A stretch of 64,000 nt of DNA from Archangium sp. (lineage in GTDB: Bacteria; Myxococcota; Myxococcia; Myxococcales; Myxococcaceae): NCBI GenBank assembly GCA_030681645.1, contig JAUXRX010000042.1:1-64000 (forward strand). The letters are read 5' to 3'. The notes below the pieces were generated by a model. The model did no database searches. It saw only the letters and a list, made by a program, of their open reading frames with translations, and was not told the DNA's origin. A program made the translations under genes and the position numbers. Shown piece after piece: positions 25,385-34,271 of the stretch (positions are counted from its first letter, which is position 1; each line of letters begins with the position of its first letter).

Positions 25385-28300
25385 CTACTGCTCGATGCAG
25401 TGCACGTGCGCCGCGGTGGCACACGATTGGGGGTTGGAGAACGACCACCAGCGGTTGTCCCCCAACATGTAGAAGCCGTAGGTGCCGGTGCCCGCGCTGC
25501 TGCCCCAGTTGGTGCAGTTGCCGGTGTTGGTCCCCGTCGCCCCGGGCGAGCTCGAGCCGGTCCACGCGCCCTGCAGCCCGATGGGGAAGGTGAGGTTCGC
25601 GTGCTCCCACATGCCCGCGCCGTTGACGAAGTGGGTGAGGGCGTTGATCTCCGCCCCCGTGCCGATGAGCAGCCCCTCGATGGTCTTGTAGTTCGTCGCC
25701 GGGTTGAGCAGCGCCGCGGCCGTGCCCCCGGTGGGCGCGAGCCACGCCTTGACCGTGCCGGGCACGATGACCGGCTTCTCGGTGGTGCACAGCGCGTCGA
25801 ACTCCCCCGGCCCCGTGACGGCGTTGACGGCGAGGGTGCCGTTGGTGACGTAGGCGAACTTCGCCGCGCCGGGGAACGCCGCCGGGGTCAGCGTGGCCGT
25901 CTTCGTCTTGCCCAGGCAGTAGAGCCGCAGGGTGAACGAGCAGTCGTAGTTGTTCTCGGAGGTCCACGCGCCGGGTCCCGCCTTCACCGAGCCGTAGGCT
26001 CCTGAGCCGACGCTCGAGGACCAGTTCGAGCAGGTGGCGCTGCCGGTCACCCCGTTCCCCAGCGTGCCCGTGGCGACGAAGGTGTTCGAGATGACGACCT
26101 CGCCGAGCTCGGTGCGGTTGACCGGGTGCCAGATCTGGTACGCCTGAATCTCGGCCTGCGAGTCGAAGACGGGCCGGGCATCCATTCGCACCCAGCCGCG
26201 GGCACTGCTACCGCCGAAGACGAGGCGGCTCAGCGCGTTCGAGCTGGAGCTCGAGAGCCAGGCGCTGAAGCCATTGCCCGCGCCGTTGTTGATGCCGGCC
26301 GCCGTCGCCATCTGGTTGCACTCGGTGTCTGCGTTGGTGGTGCTGCCGATGGCCGCTGCGCCCACGTAGGTGCGCGACGAGACGAAGATGAGGTTGCTGG
26401 TCATGGGCGAGAAGGTGGCCCCCACGGTGCGGCTCTGCGTCATCGTCACCGTGCAGTCGCGGAACGAGCCCGTCGACGCGCAGTCGCCGGTCCAGCCCGA
26501 GAAGAACGAGTCGGAGCCGTTGGTGGTGCGGGCCAGCAACGTGAGGCTGGTGCCCGCGGCGTAGAGCCCGGAACAGATCGTGCCGCAGGTGAGCCCGGTC
26601 GTGCTCACGGTGCCGGTGCCCGTGCGCGCGACGGTGAGGCGGAACAGGCCCACCCCCGAGACCGAGATGGAGATGGTCGGCCCCTCGGCGTAGGCCATGC
26701 GAATCACCCCCGAGCGCGTGCCGCCGACGCTCGGCCTGAAGGTGATGCTCACCGTGCACGAGCTCATCGCCGCGAGCGTGGCGCCGCAGGTGGTGGTGGT
26801 GGTGAAGTCGGTGCCGTTGGTGTTGCTGAGCACCATGCCCGTGGTGGCGAGGTTGCCGCCGTTGGTGATGGTCCAGTTGAAGGAGGCGCTGTTCACGCCG
26901 ACCTCCCCGTTCCCGAAGTCATTCGTGGCGGGCATGCCCGTGAGCACGCCCGGGTTCTGGCCGGTGCCGCTGAGGCTGAGCGACGGGGGCGTGGCGCCGG
27001 TGACGCTCAGCGTGGCGGTGCGCAGCACGTTGTTGCTCGGGGCGAAGCTGACCCGCACCTCGCAGCTCCCGCCGCCGGGGAGCGTGGTCACCCCGCTCAC
27101 GCAGTCGGCGCCCCCGCCGGTGAGCACGGTGAAGTTGGAGCCCGACGTCAACGAGATGGTGACGGCGCCCGAGGTCGCCTGCCCCGAGTTGCCCACCAGG
27201 TAGGTCATCACCGCAGACGAGCCGACGGTGACGTTGCCGAACGCGACCGAGCTGCCGGCCGCGGGGGCGAGCGTGAGGGACGCGGGGGTGAGGCCGATGC
27301 CGCTGAGCGAGGCGGCGGCCGAGCCGCCCGGGGTGGCGCTGACGTTGAGGCTGGCCGCCTTCGCGCCCATCGTGGCCGGGTTGAACGCCACGGACACCGA
27401 GCAGCTCAGCCCCGCGCCGAGCGTGCCGGTGCAGGTGTTCGCGAGGATGTCGAAGTCGGTGGGGTTGGCCCCGCCCAGGGTGGTGGCGAGCGCGACGCCG
27501 GTGCCCGCGGCCACGCCGCCGGTGTTGGTCACGGTGAAGGACCGTGCGGTGCTGGTGGCGCCGATGAGCGTGCTGGGGAAGCTGAACGAGGTGGGGTTCA
27601 CCACCAGCTGCGCCGGCGAGAGCCCGGTGCCCGAGAGCGCCGCCGGGGCGGTGCCACCGGGGCTGCCCGAAACCTGCAGCGTGCCGCTCTTGCTGCCGGC
27701 CGAGTTGGGCGCGAAGCGCACGCTCACGGTGCACGTCGCCGCGGCGGCCAGCGTCGCGGCGGCGCAGGTGTCGCTGGCGATGGAGAACTCGGACGTGCCC
27801 AGGATGGCGGTGCTCAACGCGCCCGTGGGCGCGCCGCCGGTGTTGGTGACGGTGAAAGTGATGGGCGTGGTGCTCGAGGTGCCCTGCAGGAGCGAGCCGA
27901 AGTCCTGGGTGGCGGGGCTGATCGACAACGCCCCGGGGGCGATGCCCGCGCCGGACAGCGTGGCGCTGGCAGACGTGCCTGGCGCGACCACCGTGACCAG
28001 GCCGGCCTTCGCCCCGGCGGAGGTGGGGTTGAACTGCACGATGACGGTGCAGGTGCCCGCGGGCGGGAGCGCCGCGAGGCAATCGTTGGTCTGAAGGGAG
28101 AACTGGCTGACGTCGGCGCCCCCGAGCGTCACCGAGGGCACGCCGCTCGTCACCCCGCCCACGTTCTCGACGGTGAAGACCCCGTTCACGCTCGCGCCCG
28201 TCAGCACGGAGTTGAAGTCGCGGGTGGTGGGGCTGATGGTGAGCGAGGCGTTCGCGAGCGAGGTGCCGGACAGGGCCGCGGCCGCCGTGCCTCCGGGCGT

Positions 28301-29140
28301 GCCGCTCACGGTGAGGGTGGCGATCTTCGAGCCGGCGGAGTTGGGCTGGAAGACCGTGCTGACGGTGCACGTGCCGGCGGCGGCGAGCACCTGGCCGGTG
28401 CAGAGGTCGGAGGTGACGCTGAAGTCGGTGGCGTTCGAGCCGCTGAGGGCTGCGGTGAGCATGCCGGTGGGCGAGCCGCCGGTGTTGGTGACCGTGAAGA
28501 CCTGGGTGGCGCCAGGAGTGCTCTCCTGCGTCGAGCCGAAGTCACGGGACATGGGCGAGAGCGAGACGGCGCCCAGGGCGAGGCCGGTGCCCGTGACCAT
28601 CGCGCTGGCGAGGCCGCCGGGCGCCGCGCTCACGTCGAGCGTGGCGGTGCGGGCGCCGGGGGCGAGGGGACTGAAGCGCAGGGTGATCTGGCAGGTGGCG
28701 TTGGCGGCGAGCGCCTGGCCCACGCAGCCGTCGGCGGTGATGCCGAACTGGGTCGGGTCGGTGCCGCCGATCATCGTGGTGATCATTCCGGAGGTCTGCT
28801 GGCCGGTGTTCTCGACCGTGAAGGTCTGCACGCCGCTGAGGCCGCCGGTGGTGACCTGCCCGAAGCCCTGCATCGTGGGGGTGATGGTGAGGAGCGCAGG
28901 GCTCACGGTGCCGCCTCCGCCGCCGGTCGCGGTGCCGCCGCCGGTTGCGGTGCCGCCTCCGGTTGCGGTGCCGCCTCCGCCACCGATTCCGCCGCCGCTC
29001 GTCGCGCCGCCGCCACCTCCTGCGCCCATCCCGCCCCCGGTGGAAGTACCGCCGTCGGACCCGGCGGGCACGAGCGGTCCGCACGTTGCGAAGATCAGCA
29101 GGGCAACGGGCACGAACTTCAGGTGAGCAGGGTGTCTCAT
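25385..29140 (-). CDS. Very large surface lipoprotein: seven choice-of-anchor D repeats and two DUF1554-like domains
   Basis: A 1251-residue protein. The start has a lipobox-like signal peptide (VPVALLIFATC). Next comes a Gly/Thr-rich stalk coded by tandem DNA repeats; seven choice-of-anchor D/ASH-type beta domains of about 100 residues (openers such as MQGFGQVTTGG, SRDFGSTQES and TRDFNSVLTGA); one repeat of divergent InlB type (RTGTGTVSTTGLTCG to GWTGDCAS); and two C-terminal DUF1554-like modules (FVSSRTYVGAA to LYCLG, and FAYVTNGTLAV to VHCIEQ), a fold related to endostatin/C-type lectins. The layout is that of a stalk displaying a terminal binding head. The ATG at 29140 was chosen for its signal peptide. 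Confidence 0.85.
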   Translation of the reverse strand: MRHPAHLKFVPVALLIFATCGPLVPAGSDGGTSTGGGMGAGGGGGATSGGGIGGGGGTATGGGTATGGGTATGGGGGTVSPALLTITPTMQGFGQVTTGGLSGVQTFTVENTGQQTSGMITTMIGGTDPTQFGITADGCVGQALAANATCQITLRFSPLAPGARTATLDVSAAPGGLASAMVTGTGLALGAVSLSPMSRDFGSTQESTPGATQVFTVTNTGGSPTGMLTAALSGSNATDFSVTSDLCTGQVLAAAGTCTVSTVFQPNSAGSKIATLTVSGTPGGTAAAALSGTSLANASLTISPTTRDFNSVLTGASVNGVFTVENVGGVTSGVPSVTLGGADVSQFSLQTNDCLAALPPAGTCTVIVQFNPTSAGAKAGLVTVVAPGTSASATLSGAGIAPGALSISPATQDFGSLLQGTSSTTPITFTVTNTGGAPTGALSTAILGTSEFSIASDTCAAATLAAAATCTVSVRFAPNSAGSKSGTLQVSGSPGGTAPAALSGTGLSPAQLVVNPTSFSFPSTLIGATSTARSFTVTNTGGVAAGTGVALATTLGGANPTDFDILANTCTGTLGAGLSCSVSVAFNPATMGAKAASLNVSATPGGSAAASLSGIGLTPASLTLAPAAGSSVAFGNVTVGSSAVMTYLVGNSGQATSGAVTISLTSGSNFTVLTGGGADCVSGVTTLPGGGSCEVRVSFAPSNNVLRTATLSVTGATPPSLSLSGTGQNPGVLTGMPATNDFGNGEVGVNSASFNWTITNGGNLATTGMVLSNTNGTDFTTTTTCGATLAAMSSCTVSITFRPSVGGTRSGVIRMAYAEGPTISISVSGVGLFRLTVARTGTGTVSTTGLTCGTICSGLYAAGTSLTLLARTTNGSDSFFSGWTGDCASTGSFRDCTVTMTQSRTVGATFSPMTSNLIFVSSRTYVGAAAIGSTTNADTECNQMATAAGINNGAGNGFSAWLSSSSSNALSRLVFGGSSARGWVRMDARPVFDSQAEIQAYQIWHPVNRTELGEVVISNTFVATGTLGNGVTGSATCSNWSSSVGSGAYGSVKAGPGAWTSENNYDCSFTLRLYCLGKTKTATLTPAAFPGAAKFAYVTNGTLAVNAVTGPGEFDALCTTEKPVIVPGTVKAWLAPTGGTAAALLNPATNYKTIEGLLIGTGAEINALTHFVNGAGMWEHANLTFPIGLQGAWTGSSSPGATGTNTGNCTNWGSSAGTGTYGFYMLGDNRWWSFSNPQSCATAAHVHCIEQ
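28912..28980. repeat. In-frame 18-bp tandem repeats coding a Gly/Thr stalk
   Basis: Imperfect 18-bp units (core GGTTGCGGTGCCGCC on the plus strand) are repeated about four times. On the coding strand they give GGGTAT units. The array sits between the lipidated N-terminus and the first beta domain, where a flexible spacer is expected, and could vary in length in frame. Confidence 0.75.
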
Positions 29141-29237
29141 GGTCTCTCTTCGCAGGATTGGAGCGGCGCCCGGTACAGACACGGCAGGGACGCAGAAAAG
29201 CAAAACGCTCCAGCCACCACGACGGAGGTTGCCCGGC

Positions 29238-30113
29238 TCAGCCCCGGTACGTCCAGTGCCAGGGCTCGCCGTTGACGTCATTGACGAAGCCGTAGCGCCG
29301 CGCGTTGGCCGCGAGCCAGCGGTACGTCGAGCTGCCGTAGCCACCGGGCACGCTCAGGTCTGCCGACGTGCCGCCCTGGTGGTTGGAGTACCCCGGCCGC
29401 GCCGCGAGGTTGCCGCGCCCGCTGAGGTAGAGCGAGTAGAGGTAGCGCTGCTGGTCCATGGTGCGGAAGCCGGAGACCACCGACAGGTTGATGCCCGCGC
29501 GCGCAGCGTCGGCCTTCATGCGGTTGAAGGCGTTGGCCGCGTCGGTGCGCAGGAACTTGCCGTTGCCCACGCTGGAGACGGTGATGCGCGAAGGCTGCCC
29601 GTTGATGTAGCCGTCGACGCTGGTGCCCGCGGCGTTCTGCAGGGCCTGCACGTAGGCCGCGCCGATGGCCACGCGCTTCTTGTACTCGGGGGTCAAGCGC
29701 ACGAGGAAGGTGGTGAGCTGGCCCGGGTTGAACGGCCTGCCCGAGGCCCGCGCGTCCTTCATCGCCTGGGTGAGCTTGTTGTACTCCTCGAGGTTCGGTG
29801 CGCGCCCCAGCTCGGCCTTGAAGACGCGCTCGAAGGTCGCGGCGTGCGGGTTGCGGGCACGGAAGTCGGGCCGCAGCGTCATCAGGCCCGAGAGGACCGC
29901 GCCGATCTCGAAGATGTGTTTGCCCTTGCCGGCGAGCCGCGTGGCCAGCCCCTCGACGTCACGGCGCTCGGTCGCCGTCGGCAGCCGGCCCAGCCCCGTG
30001 CGGAAGAGCTTGTCGGTGAAGGGAGAAAACGGGCCCCTCGCCACCCGGGCGGCTGCTTCAGCTGACCCCGGCGGAGGCGGCGGCGAGACACGACGCTGGA
30101 TGGCGAGGCTCAT
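29238..30113 (-). CDS. M15 family (VanY-type D-alanyl-D-alanine carboxypeptidase) peptidase
   Basis: A 291-residue protein. The C-terminal 115 residues are an M15B/VanY-like domain: substrate-binding VVSGFRTMDQQ, then the metal ligands His245 and Asp252 in SNHQGGTSADL, and His286 in EPWHWTYRG. Such zinc enzymes trim peptidoglycan peptides. The first 175 residues are unlike known catalytic domains: a Pro-rich start with no signal peptide, then a helical region with repeated LGR motifs (TGLGRLPTATER and ELGRAPNLEE). Lack of a Sec signal suggests either export by another route or a role as a cell-wall-attacking effector, as inference. Confidence 0.85.
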   Translation of the reverse strand: MSLAIQRRVSPPPPPGSAEAAARVARGPFSPFTDKLFRTGLGRLPTATERRDVEGLATRLAGKGKHIFEIGAVLSGLMTLRPDFRARNPHAATFERVFKAELGRAPNLEEYNKLTQAMKDARASGRPFNPGQLTTFLVRLTPEYKKRVAIGAAYVQALQNAAGTSVDGYINGQPSRITVSSVGNGKFLRTDAANAFNRMKADAARAGINLSVVSGFRTMDQQRYLYSLYLSGRGNLAARPGYSNHQGGTSADLSVPGGYGSSTYRWLAANARRYGFVNDVNGEPWHWTYRG

Positions 30114-30313
30114 GAAGAAGCATCGGGCCGGAGCCCCCCCGGGCCCGCCGCCGGGCTGTCAGCGCTCCTGACAACGAGGGGGAAATACCGGGCGGCGCCA
30201 GGGTCGATGCGGGTGGTGGCGACGCATTTCCTGCGGACGTCAGCCGCGCGCGCGCCTGATTCGACTCAGGGTGAGACGGCACGCGCGATGCTGCGCATGG
30301 GAAGCGGAGGCTG

Positions 30314-31582
30314 GTGGTGAGGCGAGCATTCGTGGTGCTGGTGGTCGCGGCAGCTTGTGGACCGGTGAACCCGGCGCCCGACGCGAGCGTCGATGACGCT
30401 GGCGTTTCCGACGCCGGCCCGATCGACGCGGGGTTCGACGCCGGCTTCCAGATCCTCGAGCGGCGCGACGCGGGGCCCCTCCTCACGGACACCGGGCTGC
30501 CCTGGTCCTGGGCGTCGGTGGAGGCGGTCATCTCCATCGCTCCCGCGGCAGGCACCGTTCGGGGGCGCTGGGTGCCGATCTTCCCCGTCGCGGTCGACCG
30601 CGCGTGGTCTGGTGGGGTGCTGCTCTTCGACGGTGGGGTGGTGGCCATTCCCTTCAACGAGCCTTCGGTGCTCGTCATCCACCCCACGGACGACACCTTC
30701 GTGCGGTGGCCGATCGACGGCGGGGCGGTGGCCGAGGGGTGGGAGGGCGGCGTGTTGCTCCCTGACGGCCAGGTGATCGCCATTCCGCGCAACGCCGCGC
30801 GGTTTCTCCGCATCGACCCCTTCGCGGGCACGGCCACCCCGTTCGGTGACGACCTGAGCGACGCCAGTGACGGGGGCCTGGGCAAGTTCCGCGGGGGCGT
30901 GCTGGGCCTCAACGGCCTCGTCTACGCCGCGCCTTCGCAGGCGACCTTCGTGGCGAGGCTCGACCCTTCCACGGGACGGGTGACCAGGTTGCCGGTGCCC
31001 CGGCCCTTCGTGATCGGCTCGACCCAGGGCGCGGTGCTCTTCCCCACCGGGGACATCGTGATGTTCCCCAGCGCCGACACGCCGGGGCTCCTCGTGATTC
31101 CCTCGAGAGACGGCGGCGTCGACGAGGTGTGGCTGCTGCCGCGCCCTGCGCCCCTCGGCCTGTCTGCCTTCACCGGCGGTGGGCTCATCACCGGCGTGGA
31201 GACCGCGATGGCGCCGCCGCAGCAGAACTCCAGCCAGCTCGAGTACGAGGCGGGCCTGTTCCGCTGGGCGCCTGAAGTGCCGGGGCTCCCCGCGCAGGCC
31301 GCGAACACGTACCTCTTCGGCGCGTGGTCGACCGACGGGCGCCGCTACTTCCCCCCGTACGGCACGGAGGATGTCCTCCGCGCGAGCGGACGCGGTGCCC
31401 AGCAGGTGCCACTCGACGCGGGCGTCGCGCTCTTCCGCGGGGTGCTGGGCGCGGTGGGGCTCCCCGACGGGAGAGTCATCGGCATTCCGCACTCCCGGTC
31501 GGCGTGGCTCGAGCTCACGCCCGACGGCCGGCGCACGGTGTCGATGGAGGCGATGACGTCGCCCTTCCTGAACAAGCTCTGA
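30314..31582 (+). CDS. Lipoprotein with beta-propeller-like repeats
   Basis: A 422-residue lipoprotein (RRAFVVLVVAAACG). An Asp/Ala/Gly-rich linker (SVDDAGVSDAGPIDAG) follows the lipid anchor; the rest is a series of beta blades with recurring G-G-V-L-L/G-x-V-x-x-I-P (GGVLLFDGGVVAIP, GGVLLPDGQVIAIP, GGVLGLNGLVYAAP, GAVLFPTGDIVMFP, GVLGAVGLPDGRVIGIP), a pattern of six or seven blades. The start is one of two adjacent GTG codons at 30314 and 30317. A copy of the dispersed GTTCACC repeat starts 1 bp after the stop codon. Function unknown. Confidence 0.75.
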   Translation: MVRRAFVVLVVAAACGPVNPAPDASVDDAGVSDAGPIDAGFDAGFQILERRDAGPLLTDTGLPWSWASVEAVISIAPAAGTVRGRWVPIFPVAVDRAWSGGVLLFDGGVVAIPFNEPSVLVIHPTDDTFVRWPIDGGAVAEGWEGGVLLPDGQVIAIPRNAARFLRIDPFAGTATPFGDDLSDASDGGLGKFRGGVLGLNGLVYAAPSQATFVARLDPSTGRVTRLPVPRPFVIGSTQGAVLFPTGDIVMFPSADTPGLLVIPSRDGGVDEVWLLPRPAPLGLSAFTGGGLITGVETAMAPPQQNSSQLEYEAGLFRWAPEVPGLPAQAANTYLFGAWSTDGRRYFPPYGTEDVLRASGRGAQQVPLDAGVALFRGVLGAVGLPDGRVIGIPHSRSAWLELTPDGRRTVSMEAMTSPFLNKL

Positions 31583-31583
31583 C

Positions 31584-31610
31584 CGTTCACCCCGAGCAGA
31601 GTCGAGGGGC
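31584..31610 (+). repeat. Dispersed GTTCACCCCGAG repeat, intergenic copy
   Basis: One full copy (GTTCACCCCGAGCAGAGTCG core) directly after the lipoprotein gene at 31582 and 18 bp before the next gene. It is the same element that occurs in the TonB receptor gene and in the polyketide-like cassette. Confidence 0.85.
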
Positions 31611-31628
31611 AACTGCTAAGGCGCCCGC

Positions 31629-32306
31629 ATGAAGCCGTTGGTGACCATCGAATCCGCCCAGACGCCTGACGGTCTGCTGGCGCTCAAGAAGCGCGACGAG
31701 CACGACTTCCTCATCACCGTCGGCGGCCGGGTGCTGATGACCAGCACCGCGCACCGCTCGGAGGTCGCGCTCGGCGCGGTCGCCTGCAAGCGCCTGGCGA
31801 CCTTCGCCTCGCCGCGCGTGCTGGTGGGCGGCCTGGGCATGGGCTTCACCTTGCGCGCCGTGCTCGACCGGCTGCCGAAGGGCGCGAAGGTGGTGGTCGC
31901 CGAGCTCAACCCGGCAGTGGAGCAGTGGTGCCGCGGCCCGCTCGCGCACCTCACCGACCGCGCCGTCGAAGATCCCCGGGTGACGGTCGCCATCGAAGAC
32001 GTGACGAAGTCCATCACCCGCGCCGCCAACAGCGGGCTCGAGGCGCGCTTCGACGCCATCGTGATCGACCTCTACGTGGGGCCCGACGCGGGCACCGACA
32101 AGAAGGACCCGCTCTACGGCGCGAAGGCCGTCGACACGGCCCGCCGGGCGCTCAAGAGCGGCGGCATCTTCGCCATCTGGGGCGAAGCGTTCGACCCGGG
32201 CTTCGCCCGCCGGCTGGAGAAGGTGGGCTTCGAGGTGCGCCACGAGAAACCCGGCAAGGGCGGGCTCAAGCACGTCATCTACATCGCGCAGCGCGCCGGG
32301 AGCTGA
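31629..32306 (+). CDS. Spermidine-synthase-like SAM-dependent methyltransferase family protein
   Basis: A 225-residue protein of the spermidine synthase/class I methyltransferase fold: the N-terminal beta hairpin, then VLVGGLGMGFTLRAVL (glycine-rich loop, about residues 60-75), an acidic residue in VVVAELNPAVEQW, and DAIVIDLYVGP. Residues matching the polyamine-binding motifs of true SpeE are not apparent, so it more likely uses SAM or a decarboxylated analogue with another acceptor. It lies shortly downstream of a lipoprotein gene and convergent with a pseudopilin gene. Confidence 0.78.
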   Translation: MKPLVTIESAQTPDGLLALKKRDEHDFLITVGGRVLMTSTAHRSEVALGAVACKRLATFASPRVLVGGLGMGFTLRAVLDRLPKGAKVVVAELNPAVEQWCRGPLAHLTDRAVEDPRVTVAIEDVTKSITRAANSGLEARFDAIVIDLYVGPDAGTDKKDPLYGAKAVDTARRALKSGGIFAIWGEAFDPGFARRLEKVGFEVRHEKPGKGGLKHVIYIAQRAGS

Positions 32307-32354
32307 GCGGGGACCTGACGTGGATCAACTCCCGGGGCCCCGAGATAGCGACCA

Positions 32355-32747
32355 TTAGTCTTCGGGGTCGCTGCTGCTCAGGTCGGCGTTGTCATCGACG
32401 CCGCCTTTCACCCCGTCGGCCCCCAGCGAGATGACCACCGCCTCACCGTCCCGCAGCTCCCAGGAGAGCGGGTGATGCCACGGATCCATCGGGGCCGTCT
32501 TGAGCGCGCGCGACTTGATCACCGGCGCGAAGCCCTCGGAAGGATCCGGATACCGGCCGTGGCTGGCGCGGTACACGTCGAGCGCCGACGCCGCGTTGCG
32601 CACGTCCATCCGCGCGGTGTTGATCTGCGCGGTGCGATGCACGCCCAGCGCGTACACGCCCACGGCGCTCATCAGCATGCTGATGATGGTGATGACGACG
32701 ATGATCTCGATGAGGCTGATGCCTCGGCGGCTCCGCTGTCTCTTCAT
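32355..32747 (-). CDS. GspG-like type II secretion/pilin-type pseudopilin
   Basis: A 130-residue prepilin: a short basic leader (MKRQRSRRG) then the prepilin peptidase site and the hydrophobic N-helix ISLIEIIVVITIISML with Glu at position 5 after cleavage. The globular part has the calcium-loop region of GspG near the end (DPWHHPLSWELRDGEAVV and GVKGGVDDNADL). GspG is the major pseudopilin of type II secretion; here the gene stands alone, so it could serve a distant secretion or pilus system. The ATG at 32747 gives the short leader expected of the family. Confidence 0.85.
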   Translation of the reverse strand: MKRQRSRRGISLIEIIVVITIISMLMSAVGVYALGVHRTAQINTARMDVRNAASALDVYRASHGRYPDPSEGFAPVIKSRALKTAPMDPWHHPLSWELRDGEAVVISLGADGVKGGVDDNADLSSSDPED

Positions 32748-32885
32748 GGCGAAACTCCAGGTCCCTCCCAGGAGCGCGCTGCGTGTGCGAGCGTCATGCC
32801 GCTCGTAGCCACGCGGAGTCACGAGCGGTGAGGCGCTGCGTCAGCCCTGATTGTCAGCGGCGCGCACGCGGGCGCTGCCACTGTG

Positions 32886-33482
32886 TCACTTGCCCGAGGA
32901 CTCGAAGAGCCGCGGCATCGCGATGCGCACGTCGCGGAACTTCACCAGCTTCGAGTTGGGCACGCCGTCGTAGCTGAGGTCGATGATCAGGATGCCCTTC
33001 TCGTAGGACACCACGCGGTGGAGTTCCTTCTCTCCGTACGCGGTCACCTCGAGGTACGTCTGCCTGCCCACCTTCTTGAACGCGGCGGTGGTGGTCGGGG
33101 GCAGGGTGAAGTTGAGGTGGTTGAGCTGCAGCTTCGTGGGGTCGCGCTGGTTGATGCTCAGCGAGTACGACAGCTCGGCGCCGTCGGGCAGGTAGCGGCG
33201 CAGGTCGAACTGGAAGAGCTCGGCGTCGTCGTAGCTGGGGCTGAACTTCTTCTCCGGGTACGACCAGGCGCCCGCCTGGTACCAGTCGTACTTCGAGAGG
33301 TCCTCCGCCAGGGTGGGGTCGATCGGCCCCTGCTTGAGCTTCACCAGGGCCTTCGCGTCGAGGGGGCGTTTCGCCCGGGCCTCCTTCACGGCGGCGCGGA
33401 AGGCCTCCAGATCAGGCTGCTTCTCGATGGGCACCTGCGCAAACGCGGTGCTGGCGAAGAGACACAGGGTGGCGAGCCGCAT
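32886..33482 (-). CDS. Exported hypothetical protein
   Basis: A 198-residue protein with signal peptide (MRLATLCLFASTAFAQ). Mature sequence begins with a helical, charged segment (about 20-60) then an outer-membrane-like beta-rich part (FQFDLRRYLPDGAELSYS, LQLNHLNFTLPP). No motif or family recognised. It is transcribed divergently from the response-regulator gene 79 bp away, so the two may share regulatory sequence. Confidence 0.65.
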   Translation of the reverse strand: MRLATLCLFASTAFAQVPIEKQPDLEAFRAAVKEARAKRPLDAKALVKLKQGPIDPTLAEDLSKYDWYQAGAWSYPEKKFSPSYDDAELFQFDLRRYLPDGAELSYSLSINQRDPTKLQLNHLNFTLPPTTTAAFKKVGRQTYLEVTAYGEKELHRVVSYEKGILIIDLSYDGVPNSKLVKFRDVRIAMPRLFESSGK

Positions 33483-33561
33483 GTGCTGAGCACAGCATGA
33501 ATCAGCCGGGTCTCGTCGGCTTCGTTGCGCCCGTGCCCCGCCCAGCGGAGACTCGCAGGCC

Positions 33562-34239
33562 ATGAGCGACACGCCGGACACGGTGCTGCTGGTCGACGAC
33601 GAGAAGTCCATCCTCGACGTGCTCTCGATGGGCTTCAAGAAGGCCGGCATTCCCGTGAAGACGGCGATCAACGCGGAAGACGCCATCCTCCAGCTCGAGT
33701 CGTACAAGTTCGGCGCGGTGGTCACCGACAAGAACCTGCCGGGCAAGAGCGGGCTCGACCTGCTCAAGGTGGTCAACGAGCGCTACGCGCACTGCGCCCG
33801 GGTGGTGATCACCGGCTTCGTCAACACCGAGTCGGTGCTCGAGGCGATGCGGCTGGGCGCCGACGACTACCTGCTCAAGCCCTTCGAGAGCATCATGCTG
33901 GTGGTCGAGCGGGTGAAGCAGGCGATGAAGCACCGCAAGGTGCAGATGGAGCGCGAGTCGCTGGCGAAGGCGTTGCGCGAGATGGAGAAGTCGCTGCGCA
34001 AGAGCGAGTCGACCGCCTTCCAGAAGGGCACCGAGCTCGACCTGTTCCAGAACGTGGTGGAGCTGCGCATCGAAGACGCCACCCGCGAGCTCACCGCGCG
34101 CGTGGGCCTGCTCGAGGCCGAGCTCGAGGTGGAGAAGGAACGGCGCGCCGTGCTCAAGCGCACCCTGGCCGAGCTGTCGGGGAAGACCGAGGGCGAGCTG
34201 GCGAAGCGGCTCCTCGCCGAGGCCGAGATCCTCGGCTGA
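33562..34239 (+). CDS. Response regulator with C-terminal coiled coil
   Basis: A 225-residue protein. Residues 1-120 are a receiver domain: acidic pair Asp12-Asp13, phospho-acceptor Asp56 (VVTDKNLPGKSG), Thr84 (VVITGF) and Lys106 (DYLLKPF). The remainder (about 125-220) is a charged heptad-rich coiled coil with no DNA-binding or enzyme motif, so output is likely through protein interaction, in the manner of the myxobacterial gliding/developmental regulators. No histidine kinase lies next to it; the next gene (34272) begins 32 bp later on the same strand and codes for a PEGA protein. Confidence 0.88.
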   Translation: MSDTPDTVLLVDDEKSILDVLSMGFKKAGIPVKTAINAEDAILQLESYKFGAVVTDKNLPGKSGLDLLKVVNERYAHCARVVITGFVNTESVLEAMRLGADDYLLKPFESIMLVVERVKQAMKHRKVQMERESLAKALREMEKSLRKSESTAFQKGTELDLFQNVVELRIEDATRELTARVGLLEAELEVEKERRAVLKRTLAELSGKTEGELAKRLLAEAEILG

Positions 34240-34271
34240 ACGCCGGTCGCCCGGGTGACATAGTCCGCCCC

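Noticed and set aside
26126..29275. 1049-codon plus-strand open frame opposite the choice-of-anchor D gene
   Set aside because: No domain or start signal; it mirrors the repetitive minus-strand gene.
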